A DNA stretch of 64,000 nt. Origin: Rhodopseudomonas_A palustris_F. GTDB lineage: Bacteria > Pseudomonadota > Alphaproteobacteria > Rhizobiales > Xanthobacteraceae. The stretch lies in NCBI RefSeq assembly GCF_000013745.1, contig NC_007925.1, positions 62,001 to 126,000 on the forward strand. Direction: 5' to 3'. The position numbers and the translations under genes are program-made. Numbering within the stretch: the first letter of the stretch is position 1; every line of letters begins with the position of its first letter. Of the stretch, positions 1-8,621 are shown piece after piece. Under the pieces are notes generated by a model. The model searched no databases. It had not been told where the DNA came from and was given only the letters and a program-made list of their open reading frames with translations.

Positions 1-219
1 GACGCCGAGCAACCGATGGAAGGCTGCTTCCGCCAGCGCGGTCGGCACCGGTTGTTCGTCGAATGCGTCGATGTGGTCGCTGACGACGAGCGCGAGCATC
101 CTGTAGAGTGCCCGATGACGCGGGGCGCTCTGCGCCAGCTGATGTGCTTTTTGGTAAAGGGCTTTGTAGGTCCGAAGACCGTGATGCTGATCGATCAGCC
201 AATCGTAGAGTTCACCCAA
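1..219 (-). CDS. Hypothetical protein, 3' end cut by window edge
   Basis: An open minus-strand frame runs off the left edge of the window and gives 73 residues of the N-terminus. A TTG at 219 is the likely start: a purine-rich GAGGGGGG stretch lies just upstream and an in-frame TAA a little further up closes the frame. The visible part (starting LGELYDWLIDQHHGL) is hydrophilic and looks helical, with no signal peptide or membrane segment. I do not recognise the family. The reading frame is supported mainly by its start signal and protein-like composition; the rest of the gene is needed to name it. Confidence 0.45.
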   Translation of the reverse strand, partial: MGELYDWLIDQHHGLRTYKALYQKAHQLAQSAPRHRALYRMLALVVSDHIDAFDEQPVPTALAEAAFHRLLGV

Positions 220-414
220 GATGCCCCCCTCATTCCATCGAGAAGAAGCAATTACTTATATCATGATCCTTGGCGACGAAAACAGCTTTTTGAAATTGCC
301 GAAGCGCTCTGCTAACTGAGCGCTTTTCGCGTAGTGATAGCAGCTGGGCTTGTCGGTTTTTTGACGGTCGGTCGACGGACTGACTGATCTGTCGGGAGTG
401 CGGTCATCGCCGCG

Positions 415-455
415 GGCGGGCGGGCGGCGGAATTGCAGGCGTTGGCCCGCCCGCC
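415..455. other. GC-rich perfect hairpin in a 365-base intergenic gap
   Basis: Two 11-base arms (GGCGGGCGGGC at 415-425 and its exact complement at 445-455) can fold around a 19-base loop, followed by AAAGATTTCTT. The gap 220-584 separates the divergent partial gene and the TerB-like gene and holds no credible ORF. The hairpin may lie in the leader of the plus-strand gene. It has no proper T-run, so I do not call it a terminator. Confidence 0.35.
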
Positions 456-584
456 AAAGATTTCTTAACCGTAATGAAGGCGCCCGGAACACCGCGGGAT
501 TGCCAGCGTTGCAGTTTCAGTCATAGAATTTCTTTCACAGACGACGGTCCTTGCCGCATCCGTTGTCCAACCCCGGTCAAATTC

Positions 585-1097
585 ATGCTGAGCCGACTGC
601 GCCAATTCATCGCCGACGTCGTGGCGCCGGAGACCGAGGACGACCTCGCTTTCGACGATACGGGTTATCGGCTGGCAGCGACCGCGTTGTTGATTCACGT
701 GATCTCGCTCGATGGCGAACCGTCCGACGTGGAACGCCGCAAGCTTCACGAGTTGCTGGAAACCCGGTTCGGGCTCGATCCCGGCACGACGGCGCGACTG
801 ATCAAGTCGGCCACCCTGGCGGAGGGCGACGCGGTCGATTTGTACCGTTTCACCAGCGTCATCATGCGCACGGTCAACGAAGAGGGGCGGCTGCGCATCA
901 TCGAGATGATGTGGGAGTTGGTCTATGCCGACGCCAACGTCACCGAGTTCGAGGAGAACGTCGTCTGGCGCGCCGCCGATCTGCTGGCGGTCTCGGCCCG
1001 TGACCGCATCAACCTGAAGCGCCAGGTGGCAAAAAACCAGGTGGCCGAAGGCCCGGTCGCTTATGCCTCCGGGGCCGGCCAAGTCGCCGAGACTTAG
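585..1097 (+). CDS. TerB-like (tellurite resistance TerB family) protein
   Basis: A 170-residue soluble all-helical protein. The pattern of the family is visible: an N-terminal helix (MLSRLRQFIADVV), then an acidic stretch and repeated helices with the TerB-like features ALLIHVISLDGEPSDVE and MMWELVYADANVTEFEENVVWR, where paired acidic residues sit in helix-turn positions as in metal-binding TerB/DUF533 folds. The ATG at 585 is chosen over an upstream in-frame start at 474 because the conserved region begins directly after it. Standing alone, it gives no evidence of a full ter operon, so a role in tellurite resistance should not be assumed; related solitary proteins are widespread in rhizobia and of unknown function. 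Confidence 0.8.
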   Translation: MLSRLRQFIADVVAPETEDDLAFDDTGYRLAATALLIHVISLDGEPSDVERRKLHELLETRFGLDPGTTARLIKSATLAEGDAVDLYRFTSVIMRTVNEEGRLRIIEMMWELVYADANVTEFEENVVWRAADLLAVSARDRINLKRQVAKNQVAEGPVAYASGAGQVAET

Positions 1098-1122
1098 GCT
1101 GCAGACGTCGGCTGCAGACGTC
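1097..1122. repeat. Tandem duplication of a 13-base unit
   Basis: The unit GGCTGCAGACGTC occurs twice head to tail, starting at the last base of the TerB-like gene's stop codon. It looks like a local replication slip; no function is suggested. Confidence 0.7.
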
Positions 1123-1375
1123 GCGCCCGTAGGGACGATCTCAAGCCGGGCGATTCATGACGCAGACGGAGACCGACGAAATTCGGCCCGCGGCCGGGAC
1201 TCGGTCGTTGCGACGCGAGCGGGCTACGGTCCGGGACATTAAGAATTGTTAATACGTCGCGGCTCGTCCGTTCGGAGCATCCGATCGGCTTGCACGGCTC
1301 TTGCTTCCCGCATGAGGGCTGTGGTCATCTCCACAGCGCATCGCCGAAAAACTTCATCGATCGAAGAGTTCTGCC

Positions 1376-2155
1376 GTGACTGAACGCGTGACGTTGATAA
1401 CCGGTGCCTCGGCTGGTATCGGCACCGAACTGGCGCGTGTCTTTGCGTCTCATCATCATCGGGTGGCTCTGGTCGCGCGCCGGGAGGAGCGGCTGAATAC
1501 GCTGGCGGAGGAGATCGTCGCGGCCGGCGGCGCCAAGCCGCTGGTGATCGCTTGTGATTTGCGCCAGCCCGATGCCGGCGACGCCATCGCGGCGGCGCTC
1601 ACTGAGGCCGGCGTCGAGGTCGAATACCTGGTCAACAATGCCGGCTATGGATTGTTCGGCCAGGCCACCGAGCTCGATCGCGGCGCCCAGCTCGGCATGA
1701 TCGACCTCAATGTCCGGGCGCTGACCGACTTGTCGCTGCGGTTTTCCGCCAGCGTGATCAAGCATCACGGCGGCATTCTCAACGTCGCCTCGATCGCCGG
1801 ATTCCTGCCCGGACCCGGCATGGCGGTGTACTACGCCTCCAAGGCGTTCGTGCTGTCGTTTACCGAGGCATTGCGCGCCGAACTCGGCCGTCACGGCGTG
1901 CGCGTCACCGCGCTGTGTCCGGGTCCGGTGCTGACCGAATTCCAACAGCATGCCGGATTCGAGCCGGGCTTCGACAGCGCGATCCTCAATGTCTCGGCGG
2001 CGGATGTCGCCCGCCAGGGCTTCGAGGGGCTGATGGCCAACAAGCGCGCGGTGCTGCCGGGGCTCGGCATCAAGATCGTGCCGCTGCTGCTGCGGTTGTT
2101 TCCCCGCGGCTTCGTGCTGGCGGGCGTCGGGAAATTTCAACTGCGGCGACGCTAA
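1376..2155 (+). CDS. Short-chain dehydrogenase/reductase (classical SDR)
   Basis: A 259-residue NAD(P)-dependent oxidoreductase of the SDR family. The cofactor glycine motif TGASAGIG is at residues 9-16, followed by a basic stretch (VARREERL) that suggests preference for NADP. NNAGYG and the active-site YxxxK (Y152, K156) are present, with the catalytic serine in NVASIAGF. The start is a GTG at 1376. The C-terminal part ends with a hydrophobic, basic tail (LLLRLFPRGFVLAGVGKFQLRRR) like that of the DltE/YqjQ-type membrane-associated SDRs. The substrate cannot be told from sequence. The gene seems to be transcribed alone. Confidence 0.9.
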   Translation: MTERVTLITGASAGIGTELARVFASHHHRVALVARREERLNTLAEEIVAAGGAKPLVIACDLRQPDAGDAIAAALTEAGVEVEYLVNNAGYGLFGQATELDRGAQLGMIDLNVRALTDLSLRFSASVIKHHGGILNVASIAGFLPGPGMAVYYASKAFVLSFTEALRAELGRHGVRVTALCPGPVLTEFQQHAGFEPGFDSAILNVSAADVARQGFEGLMANKRAVLPGLGIKIVPLLLRLFPRGFVLAGVGKFQLRRR

Positions 2156-2274
2156 GCGGCCGGAGCGGCCGGATTGCTTGCCTCAATTTTGGTCGGCGGC
2201 CTGCTCACAAATTTCTCTCCGGATTTTCGCAAACGGCGGTATGATGACCCGTCGCCGGCCGAATAGAAAAACGG

Positions 2275-3096
2275 ATGTCGTTTCAACGGACTAACATTGG
2301 TGCGGGGGAACTGGTGCGGCTCCCGACCGCGGTCTTGCCGGCGTCGATTGCGCCGCACGTTGCCGATCTGCGGCCGGTGCTGATCATTCTGCATCAGGAA
2401 ATGTCGACGCCCGGGCGGGTCGGCAACGCGCTGCGGCTGCTCGGCCATCCGCTCGACGTCCGCCGTCCGCGATTCGGCGATCCGTTGCCGGCGACGCTGG
2501 AGCATCACGCCGGGGCGGTGATTTTCGGCGGTCCGATGAGCGCCAACGACCCCGACGACTTCGTCCGCCGCGAGATCGACTGGATCGCGGTGCCGCTGAA
2601 GGAAGATCGGCCGTTTCTGGGCATCTGCCTCGGCGCCCAGATGCTGGCGGTGCAACTCGGGGCGAGGGTGGCGCCGCACGCCGAAGGCCGCGCGCAGATC
2701 GGCTATTACCCGATCCGCCCCACCGCAGCCGGCCGCGCGATCTGCGCCGACTGGCCGGAGCAAGTCTATCATTGGCATCGCGAAGGCTTCGATTTGCCGG
2801 TCGACGCCGAATTGCTGGCCGAAGGCAGCGATTTCCCGGTCGAGGCGTTCCGCGCCGGCCATGCCTTCGGCTTCCAGTTTCATCCCGACGTCACCTACGC
2901 GATGATGCATCGCTGGACCACGCGCGGCCACGCCCGCATGGATCTGCCCGGTGCCCGCCCGCGCCACGATCACTTCAGCGACCGCGCCGTCCACGACGTC
3001 GCCGAACGCGCCTGGCTGCGCGAATTTCTCAATGTCTGGCTGGCGCAGATGCCGCTGATCGTGCCCGACGCCGGGATGGCGCAAGCGGCGGAATAG
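2275..3096 (+). CDS. Class I glutamine amidotransferase (GATase1) protein
   Basis: A 273-residue stand-alone glutamine amidotransferase of the GMP-synthase-like (YfeJ) type. The nucleophile Cys118 lies in the elbow FLGICLGAQML and His203 in FQFHPDV. The family usually has HPE for the third catalytic residue; here it is HPD, a conservative but notable change. A GGPMS loop gives the oxyanion region. It has no synthetase partner nearby, so it probably uses glutamine or a gamma-glutamyl compound as substrate rather than serving as a subunit. The first 30 or so residues precede the conserved fold, so a later start is possible. Confidence 0.85.
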   Translation: MSFQRTNIGAGELVRLPTAVLPASIAPHVADLRPVLIILHQEMSTPGRVGNALRLLGHPLDVRRPRFGDPLPATLEHHAGAVIFGGPMSANDPDDFVRREIDWIAVPLKEDRPFLGICLGAQMLAVQLGARVAPHAEGRAQIGYYPIRPTAAGRAICADWPEQVYHWHREGFDLPVDAELLAEGSDFPVEAFRAGHAFGFQFHPDVTYAMMHRWTTRGHARMDLPGARPRHDHFSDRAVHDVAERAWLREFLNVWLAQMPLIVPDAGMAQAAE

Positions 3097-3296
3097 CGCC
3101 TCACGAGCTGCGCCTGAGCATCGCGCGATGCCGAATCAAAGCTATCGAAGCGGCAGGATGGTGTGACTGAGCTGGATTTCTGAAGATCTTGAGCGGCCCG
3201 GCTTCGCCCTGCGGGCTACGCCGCGGCAGCCTTCCCTTGCTTCGCACGAGAGATCGCGTGGCTTGCCGAGCCGAAGCTTGCGAAGCAAGCGAAGGC

Positions 3297-3372
<76 letters not shown>

Positions 3373-3568
3373 GTCGCGACCGCTTCGACAAGCGAAGCAG
3401 TCAGCAGACGGCGCCATTTACAGTCCCCTCCCGGGCCAAGTCAAGAACGACTGAACCCGATGTTTCGCCCGGCATTTTAACTCGGAACTTCCCTTGTTTG
3501 CGGTGGACCGAATCGATATTTACGGAACAGTCGAATCCGCGACCAACCCCCGCGAGCCACCCCCCGCC

Positions 3569-3859
3569 ATGCGCGCCATTCTCGACATCATCCTGATCGT
3601 CCTCGACCTCTACATCTGGCTTTTGATCGCATCGGCGATCCTGTCATGGCTGATCGCGTTCAATGTGGTGAACACGCGCAACCAGTTCGTGTCGTCGATC
3701 TCGGAATTCCTCTACCGAATCACCGAACCGGTGCTGGCGCCGATCCGCGGCATCATGCCCAATCTCGGCGGCCTCGATATCTCGCCGATCATCGTCATCC
3801 TGCTGATCATGTTCCTGCAGCGGGTGATCACCTATTACATCTATCCCAGCGTGTTCTGA
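3569..3859 (+). CDS. YggT family membrane protein
   Basis: A 96-residue integral membrane protein with two hydrophobic segments (about residues 5-30 and 68-92) separated by the family signature LYRITEPVLAPIRGIMPNLGGLDISPII. YggT proteins are linked with osmotic tolerance and, in some bacteria, membrane positioning of division or cell-envelope factors, but the exact role is not settled. The ATG at 3569 is preferred to the upstream in-frame start at 3494 because the conserved N-terminus (MRAILDII) begins there. It is followed after about 40 bases by the DUF167 gene and then folD, an arrangement common in alphaproteobacteria. Confidence 0.92.
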   Translation: MRAILDIILIVLDLYIWLLIASAILSWLIAFNVVNTRNQFVSSISEFLYRITEPVLAPIRGIMPNLGGLDISPIIVILLIMFLQRVITYYIYPSVF

Positions 3860-3901
3860 GCCGGTGACGCTCACGCCGCATCGCGGAGCTTGGCTGCGGC
3901 C

Positions 3902-4225
3902 GTGACCGAAGCCTGGCGCTATTCCGCCCAGGGCATCAGCGTCGCGCTGCGGGTGACGCCGCGCGGCGGCCGCGACGACATCGACGGGCTGGAAACGCTG
4001 GCCAATGGCCGCACCGTGGTCAAGGTCCGGGTCCGCGCCATCGCCGAGGGAGGCGAGGCCAATCGTGCGGTGACCGAATTGCTGGCGAAGGCGCTGGGCG
4101 TGCCGAAACGCGCCGTTCGGGTGCTGTCGGGGACCACCTCGCGGCTGAAACAGGTCGCGGTCGACGGCGATCCGAACGAACTCGGCGAGGCCTTGCGCAA
4201 GCTGACCGCGCCAAAGCCGGATTGA
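3902..4225 (+). CDS. DUF167 (YggU-like) family protein
   Basis: A small soluble protein of about 107 residues with the DUF167 pattern: an N-terminal strand region (ISVALRVTPRGGRDDI), KVRVRAIAEGGEANRAVTELLAKALG, and VRVLSGTTSRLKQVAV. The function of the family is unknown. The start is uncertain: GTG at 3902 or TTG at 3890 (a GGAG lies only one base before the TTG, so the GTG is preferred). The gene lies between yggT and folD on the same strand and is likely co-transcribed with them. Confidence 0.88.
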   Translation: MTEAWRYSAQGISVALRVTPRGGRDDIDGLETLANGRTVVKVRVRAIAEGGEANRAVTELLAKALGVPKRAVRVLSGTTSRLKQVAVDGDPNELGEALRKLTAPKPD

Positions 4226-4340
4226 TTCAGCTTCAGAGTTGGGCAATAGCACGGGGAGTTTTCAGCTCTCCCGATCGGAGAGGCCGCGCGTTTCCGCTGC
4301 CGGAGCGCGGCGATTCGAAGACGAGACCGAAGGGGACGAC

Positions 4341-5228
4341 ATGACCGCGCGAATCATCGACGGAAAAACCATCTCGGCCGAGTTGCGCGGCAAACTCGCC
4401 GACGAGGTGGCACGGGTGGTGCGCGATCATGGCGTAACCCCGGGGCTTGCGGTGGTGCTGGTCGGCAGCGACCCGGCGAGCGAGGTCTATGTCCGCAGTA
4501 AGCACAAGCAGACCAAGGAAGCCGGCATGGCGTCGTTCGAGCACAAGCTGCCCGCCGACGTGCCGCAGGCCGAGCTGTTGGCGCTGATCGGCCAGCTCAA
4601 CGCCGATCCGGCGGTGCACGGCATTCTGGTGCAGCTGCCGTTGCCGAAGGGGCTGGACAGCAATGCGGTGATCGCGGCGGTCGATCCGGCCAAGGATGTC
4701 GACGGCCTCAACCCGGTCAATGCCGGCCGGCTCGCCTCCGGGCTGTTCGCGCTGACGCCGTGCACGCCGCTCGGCTGCATCGTCATGGCCAAGCAGGTGC
4801 ATGCGTCGCTCGAGGGCATGAATGCCATCGTGATCGGCCGCTCCAATCTGGTCGGCAAGCCGCTGGTGCAATTGCTGCTCAACGAAAACGCCACGGTGAC
4901 GATCGCGCATTCGCGCTCGCGCGATCTGCCGGCGCTGTGCCGGCAGGCCGACCTGGTGTTCGCCGCGGTCGGCAAGCCGGAGATGGTGCGCGGCAATTGG
5001 ATCAAGCCGGGCGCCACCGTGATCGACGTCGGCATCAATCGGACGCCGTCGCCGGACGGCGGCAAGGACAAACTGGTCGGCGACGTCGCCTTCGCCGAGG
5101 CCAAGGAAGTCGCCGGCGCCATCACGCCGGTGCCGGGCGGCGTCGGGCTGATGACGGTGGCGTGCCTGTTGGTCAACACGCTGCGCGCCGCTTGCGCGAT
5201 CCACGGACTGCCGAAGCCCGCGGTGTAG
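4341..5228 (+). CDS. folD: Bifunctional methylenetetrahydrofolate dehydrogenase/cyclohydrolase
   Basis: A 295-residue cytosolic enzyme that converts 5,10-methylene-THF to 5,10-methenyl-THF with NADP and then to 10-formyl-THF, supplying one-carbon units for purines and initiator tRNA. Family motifs are clear: SEVYVRSKHKQTKEAGM with the active-site Tyr and Lys, GILVQLPLPKGLD, the PVNAGRL loop, VIGRSNLVGKPLVQLL in the NADP site and PGGVGLMTVACLLVNT at the C-terminus. The ATG at 4341 has a good ribosome site (AAGGGGAC) nearby; an upstream in-frame start at 4239 would add a stretch with no conserved character. Length is normal for the family. Confidence 0.97.
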   Translation: MTARIIDGKTISAELRGKLADEVARVVRDHGVTPGLAVVLVGSDPASEVYVRSKHKQTKEAGMASFEHKLPADVPQAELLALIGQLNADPAVHGILVQLPLPKGLDSNAVIAAVDPAKDVDGLNPVNAGRLASGLFALTPCTPLGCIVMAKQVHASLEGMNAIVIGRSNLVGKPLVQLLLNENATVTIAHSRSRDLPALCRQADLVFAAVGKPEMVRGNWIKPGATVIDVGINRTPSPDGGKDKLVGDVAFAEAKEVAGAITPVPGGVGLMTVACLLVNTLRAACAIHGLPKPAV

Positions 5229-5810
5229 GGCGGCGCCTCTATGGTTTGATGCCCCTGCAACATCGGCAGCGCCCTTCCCCCGCAAGCGGGAGAGGGGGTT
5301 CTGCTGCCGGCGGGGGCACGGCTTCCGTTCAACATCGGCGACTGGAAAGATAGCGCGCAACAGCCGCTGCCTGCCCTCTCTCCGCTTGGGGGGGCTGGGG
5401 TGGGGTGACACGGGCGAGGCGCCGCTCGGCACATTCTCAATCGCGGTGGTGGATACCCGCGAGGCAAAGCCTGAAAGGCATCGCGCGTGCGAGCCGTAAG
5501 GCAGATCGGCGTCAGGGGCGAACCGCGCGCGCGCCTGGCCGATGTCACTCCACCATCAAGAAAATTTGTGAGCGCAACGCGGGCCGCCGGTCGGATTCCC
5601 GGCGGGTGTTGTTTTCCAGGCATTTACTTTGTCGGCGGGATTTTCTTGTTTGGACTGCGGAAATCACCCGCGCCCGCCTGGCGCGCATCATTTGGTTACG
5701 CAACCCGGACGTTACTACCGAATGCAGGATAGGCGAAGCCGGCCCACGAGAGGCCGGGTGGAATTGCATTCAACCCGCTGCGTTGCGGCGACATTGGATT
5801 GGAGAGACCG
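5229..5810. other. Intergenic region with palindromic repeat sequence
   Basis: No credible gene lies between folD and the L,D-transpeptidase gene. The first part (about 5270-5405) holds GC-rich, self-complementary blocks around CCCGCAAGCGGGAG and a related CTCTCCGCTTGGGG, of the kind scattered between genes in Bradyrhizobium and Rhodopseudomonas. The remainder is plain sequence that includes the promoter and leader of the next gene. Confidence 0.5.
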
Positions 5811-6326
5811 ATGAATTTGCGGACGAGCTTGGCCATTGCGGCCGTGGTCGGTGCTGGCCTGTTGGCCTCGTCGCGCGCCGAGGCCCGCCCGGATGTGGTG
5901 GCCTATAGCGGCGACTATTCGCCGGGCACCATCGTGGTGAAGACCCACGAGCGCCGGCTCTATCTCATTCTCGATGACCGCACCGCGGTGCGTTACCCGG
6001 TCGGCGTCGGCAAGGTCGGCAAGCAATGGGCCGGCGCCACCAAGATCGACGGCAAATATCGCGAGCCGGCCTGGGCGCCGCCCGCCGACGTCAAGCGCGA
6101 CAATCCCAATATCCCCGACGTGATTCCCGGCGGTTCGCCGGCCAACCCGATGGGCGTGGCGGCGATGACGCTGGCCGGCGGCGAATACGCCATCCACGGC
6201 ACCAACCGCCCGGCCTCGATCGGCGGCTTCGTCTCGTATGGTTGCGTGCGGATGTATAACGAAGACATCAGCGACCTGTATCAGCGGGTCCCGGTCGGCA
6301 CCCAGGTCGTGGTGACCGAGCGCTGA
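5811..6326 (+). CDS. L,D-transpeptidase (ErfK/YbiS/YcfS/YnhG family)
   Basis: A 171-residue exported enzyme that makes 3-3 crosslinks in peptidoglycan or attaches proteins to it. An N-terminal Sec signal peptide spans about residues 1-25, ending in the basic/alanine stretch SRAEA. The YkuD catalytic domain follows, with His129 in AIHGTNRP and the nucleophile Cys145 in SYGCVRM. The ATG at 5811 has GGAGAG at a proper distance and is preferred to the in-frame TTG at 5799. Length fits the short single-domain members common in rhizobia, which usually occur in many copies per genome. A strong terminator follows. Confidence 0.93.
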   Translation: MNLRTSLAIAAVVGAGLLASSRAEARPDVVAYSGDYSPGTIVVKTHERRLYLILDDRTAVRYPVGVGKVGKQWAGATKIDGKYREPAWAPPADVKRDNPNIPDVIPGGSPANPMGVAAMTLAGGEYAIHGTNRPASIGGFVSYGCVRMYNEDISDLYQRVPVGTQVVVTER

Positions 6327-6349
6327 GATCTATCATTTCGGCAACCGTC

Positions 6350-6379
6350 AGAGCCGCGCTTCTTGCGCGGCTCTTTCTT
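6350..6379 (+). terminator. Rho-independent terminator after L,D-transpeptidase gene
   Basis: A perfect 10-base-pair stem (AGAGCCGCGC / GCGCGGCTCT) with a TTCTT loop is followed by TTCTT. It starts 24 bases after the stop codon. Confidence 0.85.
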
Positions 6380-6517
6380 GCGCCTGGCGAACCGAATCCG
6401 CGCTCGGGTTGCAGACGATACGAATTACACTCTCCCTGTAGTTGTACCAGGTGAAATTTTCACCTTCTCTTTATCGTTAAGCCGTCCTGTACAGCCTCAC
6501 TCTTTTTGGGGCGCTCG

Positions 6518-8542
6518 ATGGCAAAATTCCGTATTGGCACGAAACTGGGATTGACCACCGGCATCGGCGTGTTGCTGGTCGGCGGGATGCTCACCAACGA
6601 ATGGCTGGGCAATGATTCGATCGCCACGTCCAGCCGTCTGGTGCTGGTCAACACCAGCAACAAGGCGAACGCCCAGGCGGCCGACGCTGCGATGCTACGC
6701 GCGCAGCTCGCGATCCGCGATCTCTCCGACGTGCAGACCGGGGAACAGCTCGACGGCAGCGCCCGCAAGGGTCGCGATGCCATCACGGAAGCCAAACGCG
6801 AGATCGAGGCCGCCGAACAGCGCGCCACCCGCGAGGTGACCAAGACCGCCTACCGGGAGATCAGACCGCTGCTGGAGCGCAGCGACGCGCTGATCGGCGA
6901 ACTGACGGCCGCGCGCAAATCGGCGATCGCGGCGATGGCCGGGCGCGCCGCCGTCACCGCCGCTTGGACCCAGTCGCTCGAAACGCTGATCGCCTCCAGG
7001 GCTTTCGCCGCGCTCGACAATCGGGGCGACATCGAGGGTGCACTGCGCCAAGCCGACGCGCTGTTGCAATCGTCCCGCGCCGCATCCTGGCAATTCGTGG
7101 CGCTATCCGACCTCAAGCTGGTTGCAACCGTTACCGGCGACGAGGCCAAATCGCTCGAGGCGCTGAATCGCGCGCGCAGCTTGACCGACAACCGCGCCAG
7201 CGTCGCGGCGATCGATGCGCTGATCGCGGACGCCAAAGGCTACCAGACGGCCACCGACGCGGTGATAAAGGCGGAGGTTCAGGCGATCGCCACGCGCAGG
7301 GACAAGATCGCGCCGGTGATCGGCGAGATCGACGTTCGCATCGACAAGCTGGTCGGCGTCGCCAACGAATTCACCGCCAAGCGCCAGGGAGAATTGCTGG
7401 CGTTGCTGGAGCAAGTCCGTAACGTCGGCAGCATTGTCGGGGTGATGGTGGTTCTGGTGCTGATCGGCTCGGCGCTGTTCTCGGTGATGAATATCGCCCG
7501 CCCGATCCGCCGGATCGGCGAGGTGCTGTTGGAATTGGCCGGCGGCAACAAGGCCGTGGCGATCCCCTACACCGAACGCGGCGACGAGGTCGGCGACAAC
7601 GCCCGCGCCGCCAGCACCTTCAAGGACAATCTGATCCAGATCGAACGCATGGAGAGCGAGCAGAAGAGCCTCGAACTGGCGACCGCCGCGCAGCGCAAGG
7701 CCGACATGAACCAACTGGCCGATCAGTTCCAGGCCGCGGTCGGCGGCATCGTCGCCACGGTGTCGACCGCCTCCGGTGAATTGGAGGCGGCCGCCGGCAA
7801 ATTGTCCAGCACCGCCGAACAGACCCAGCAATTGTCCGGCATGGTGGCCTCGGCCTCCGAGGAAGCTTCCGCCAACGTCGAATCGGTGGCCTCCGCCACC
7901 GAGGAGATGAGCACCTCGGTCATCGAGATCAGCCGGCAGGTGCACGACTCCAGCCGCATCGCCGGCGAAGCGGTGAAACAGGCGCAGCAGACCGACCTGC
8001 GGATCAACGAATTGCTGAAAGCAGCAGGTCGGATCGGCGACGTCGTCAAGCTGATCACCGCGATCGCCGAGCAGACCAATCTGCTGGCGCTCAACGCCAC
8101 GATCGAAGCCGCACGCGCCGGGGAATCCGGCCGCGGCTTCGCGGTGGTGGCGAGCGAGGTCAAGGCGCTCGCCGAGCAGACCGCCAAGGCCACCGACGAA
8201 ATCAGCACGCAGATCGCCGGGATGCAGTCGGCCACCCAGGACTCGGTCGGCGCCATCAAGGAGATCGGCGCCACCATCACGAGGATCGCCGACATTTCCT
8301 CGACCATCGCCGCCACCGTCGAGGAACAGGGCGCCGCCACCGCGGAAATCGCCCGCAACGTCAGCGAAGCCGCCAAGGGCACCGCCGAAGTCGCCGACAA
8401 GATCGTCCAGGTCAACCATGGCGCCAGCGCCACCGGCACCGCCTCGGCGCAAGTGCTGGCCTCGGCGCAGTCGCTGTCGCGGCAGAGCAGCAGCCTGCAG
8501 ACCGAGGTGACCAACTTCCTGCGCACGGTGCGCGCAGCCTGA
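6518..8542 (+). CDS. Methyl-accepting chemotaxis protein
   Basis: A 674-residue transmembrane chemoreceptor. Transmembrane helix 1 is at about residues 9-30, an all-helical periplasmic ligand domain of about 270 residues follows (four-helix-bundle type, alanine-rich, unlike Cache or PAS domains), and helix 2 is at about 303-325. A HAMP domain follows (NIARPIRRIGEVLLELAGG..., about 326-378), then the long cytoplasmic coiled coil with the hairpin tip EQTNLLALNATIEAARAGE that binds CheA and CheW. There is no CheR-docking pentapeptide at the C-terminus. The ATG at 6518 has GGGG 7 bases upstream and is preferred to the TTG at 6506. No che genes are nearby and the ligand is unknown. Confidence 0.95.
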   Translation: MAKFRIGTKLGLTTGIGVLLVGGMLTNEWLGNDSIATSSRLVLVNTSNKANAQAADAAMLRAQLAIRDLSDVQTGEQLDGSARKGRDAITEAKREIEAAEQRATREVTKTAYREIRPLLERSDALIGELTAARKSAIAAMAGRAAVTAAWTQSLETLIASRAFAALDNRGDIEGALRQADALLQSSRAASWQFVALSDLKLVATVTGDEAKSLEALNRARSLTDNRASVAAIDALIADAKGYQTATDAVIKAEVQAIATRRDKIAPVIGEIDVRIDKLVGVANEFTAKRQGELLALLEQVRNVGSIVGVMVVLVLIGSALFSVMNIARPIRRIGEVLLELAGGNKAVAIPYTERGDEVGDNARAASTFKDNLIQIERMESEQKSLELATAAQRKADMNQLADQFQAAVGGIVATVSTASGELEAAAGKLSSTAEQTQQLSGMVASASEEASANVESVASATEEMSTSVIEISRQVHDSSRIAGEAVKQAQQTDLRINELLKAAGRIGDVVKLITAIAEQTNLLALNATIEAARAGESGRGFAVVASEVKALAEQTAKATDEISTQIAGMQSATQDSVGAIKEIGATITRIADISSTIAATVEEQGAATAEIARNVSEAAKGTAEVADKIVQVNHGASATGTASAQVLASAQSLSRQSSSLQTEVTNFLRTVRAA

Positions 8543-8546
8543 TCCT

Positions 8547-8577
8547 GCGCCGGCCGTCGACTTGCAGCGGCCGGCGC
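8547..8577 (+). terminator. Strong hairpin after chemoreceptor gene
   Basis: A perfect 10-base-pair GC stem (GCGCCGGCCG / CGGCCGGCGC) with an 11-base loop starts 4 bases after the stop codon. There is no T-run, so it may only slow or shield the transcript end. Confidence 0.5.
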
Positions 8578-8621
8578 CTCGCAACTCGCATCCGTCACAC
8601 TTTGCGGAAAAGAGCATCCCC

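Noticed and set aside
256..492. Minus-strand ORF of 78 residues in the first gap
   Set aside because: It is basic, lacks a ribosome site and overlaps a GC-rich hairpin; there is no support that it is a gene.
465..1082. Long minus-strand ORF opposite the TerB-like gene
   Set aside because: It mirrors the codon bias of the real gene on the other strand and gives a protein of His/Arg/Gln-rich shadow composition with no family.
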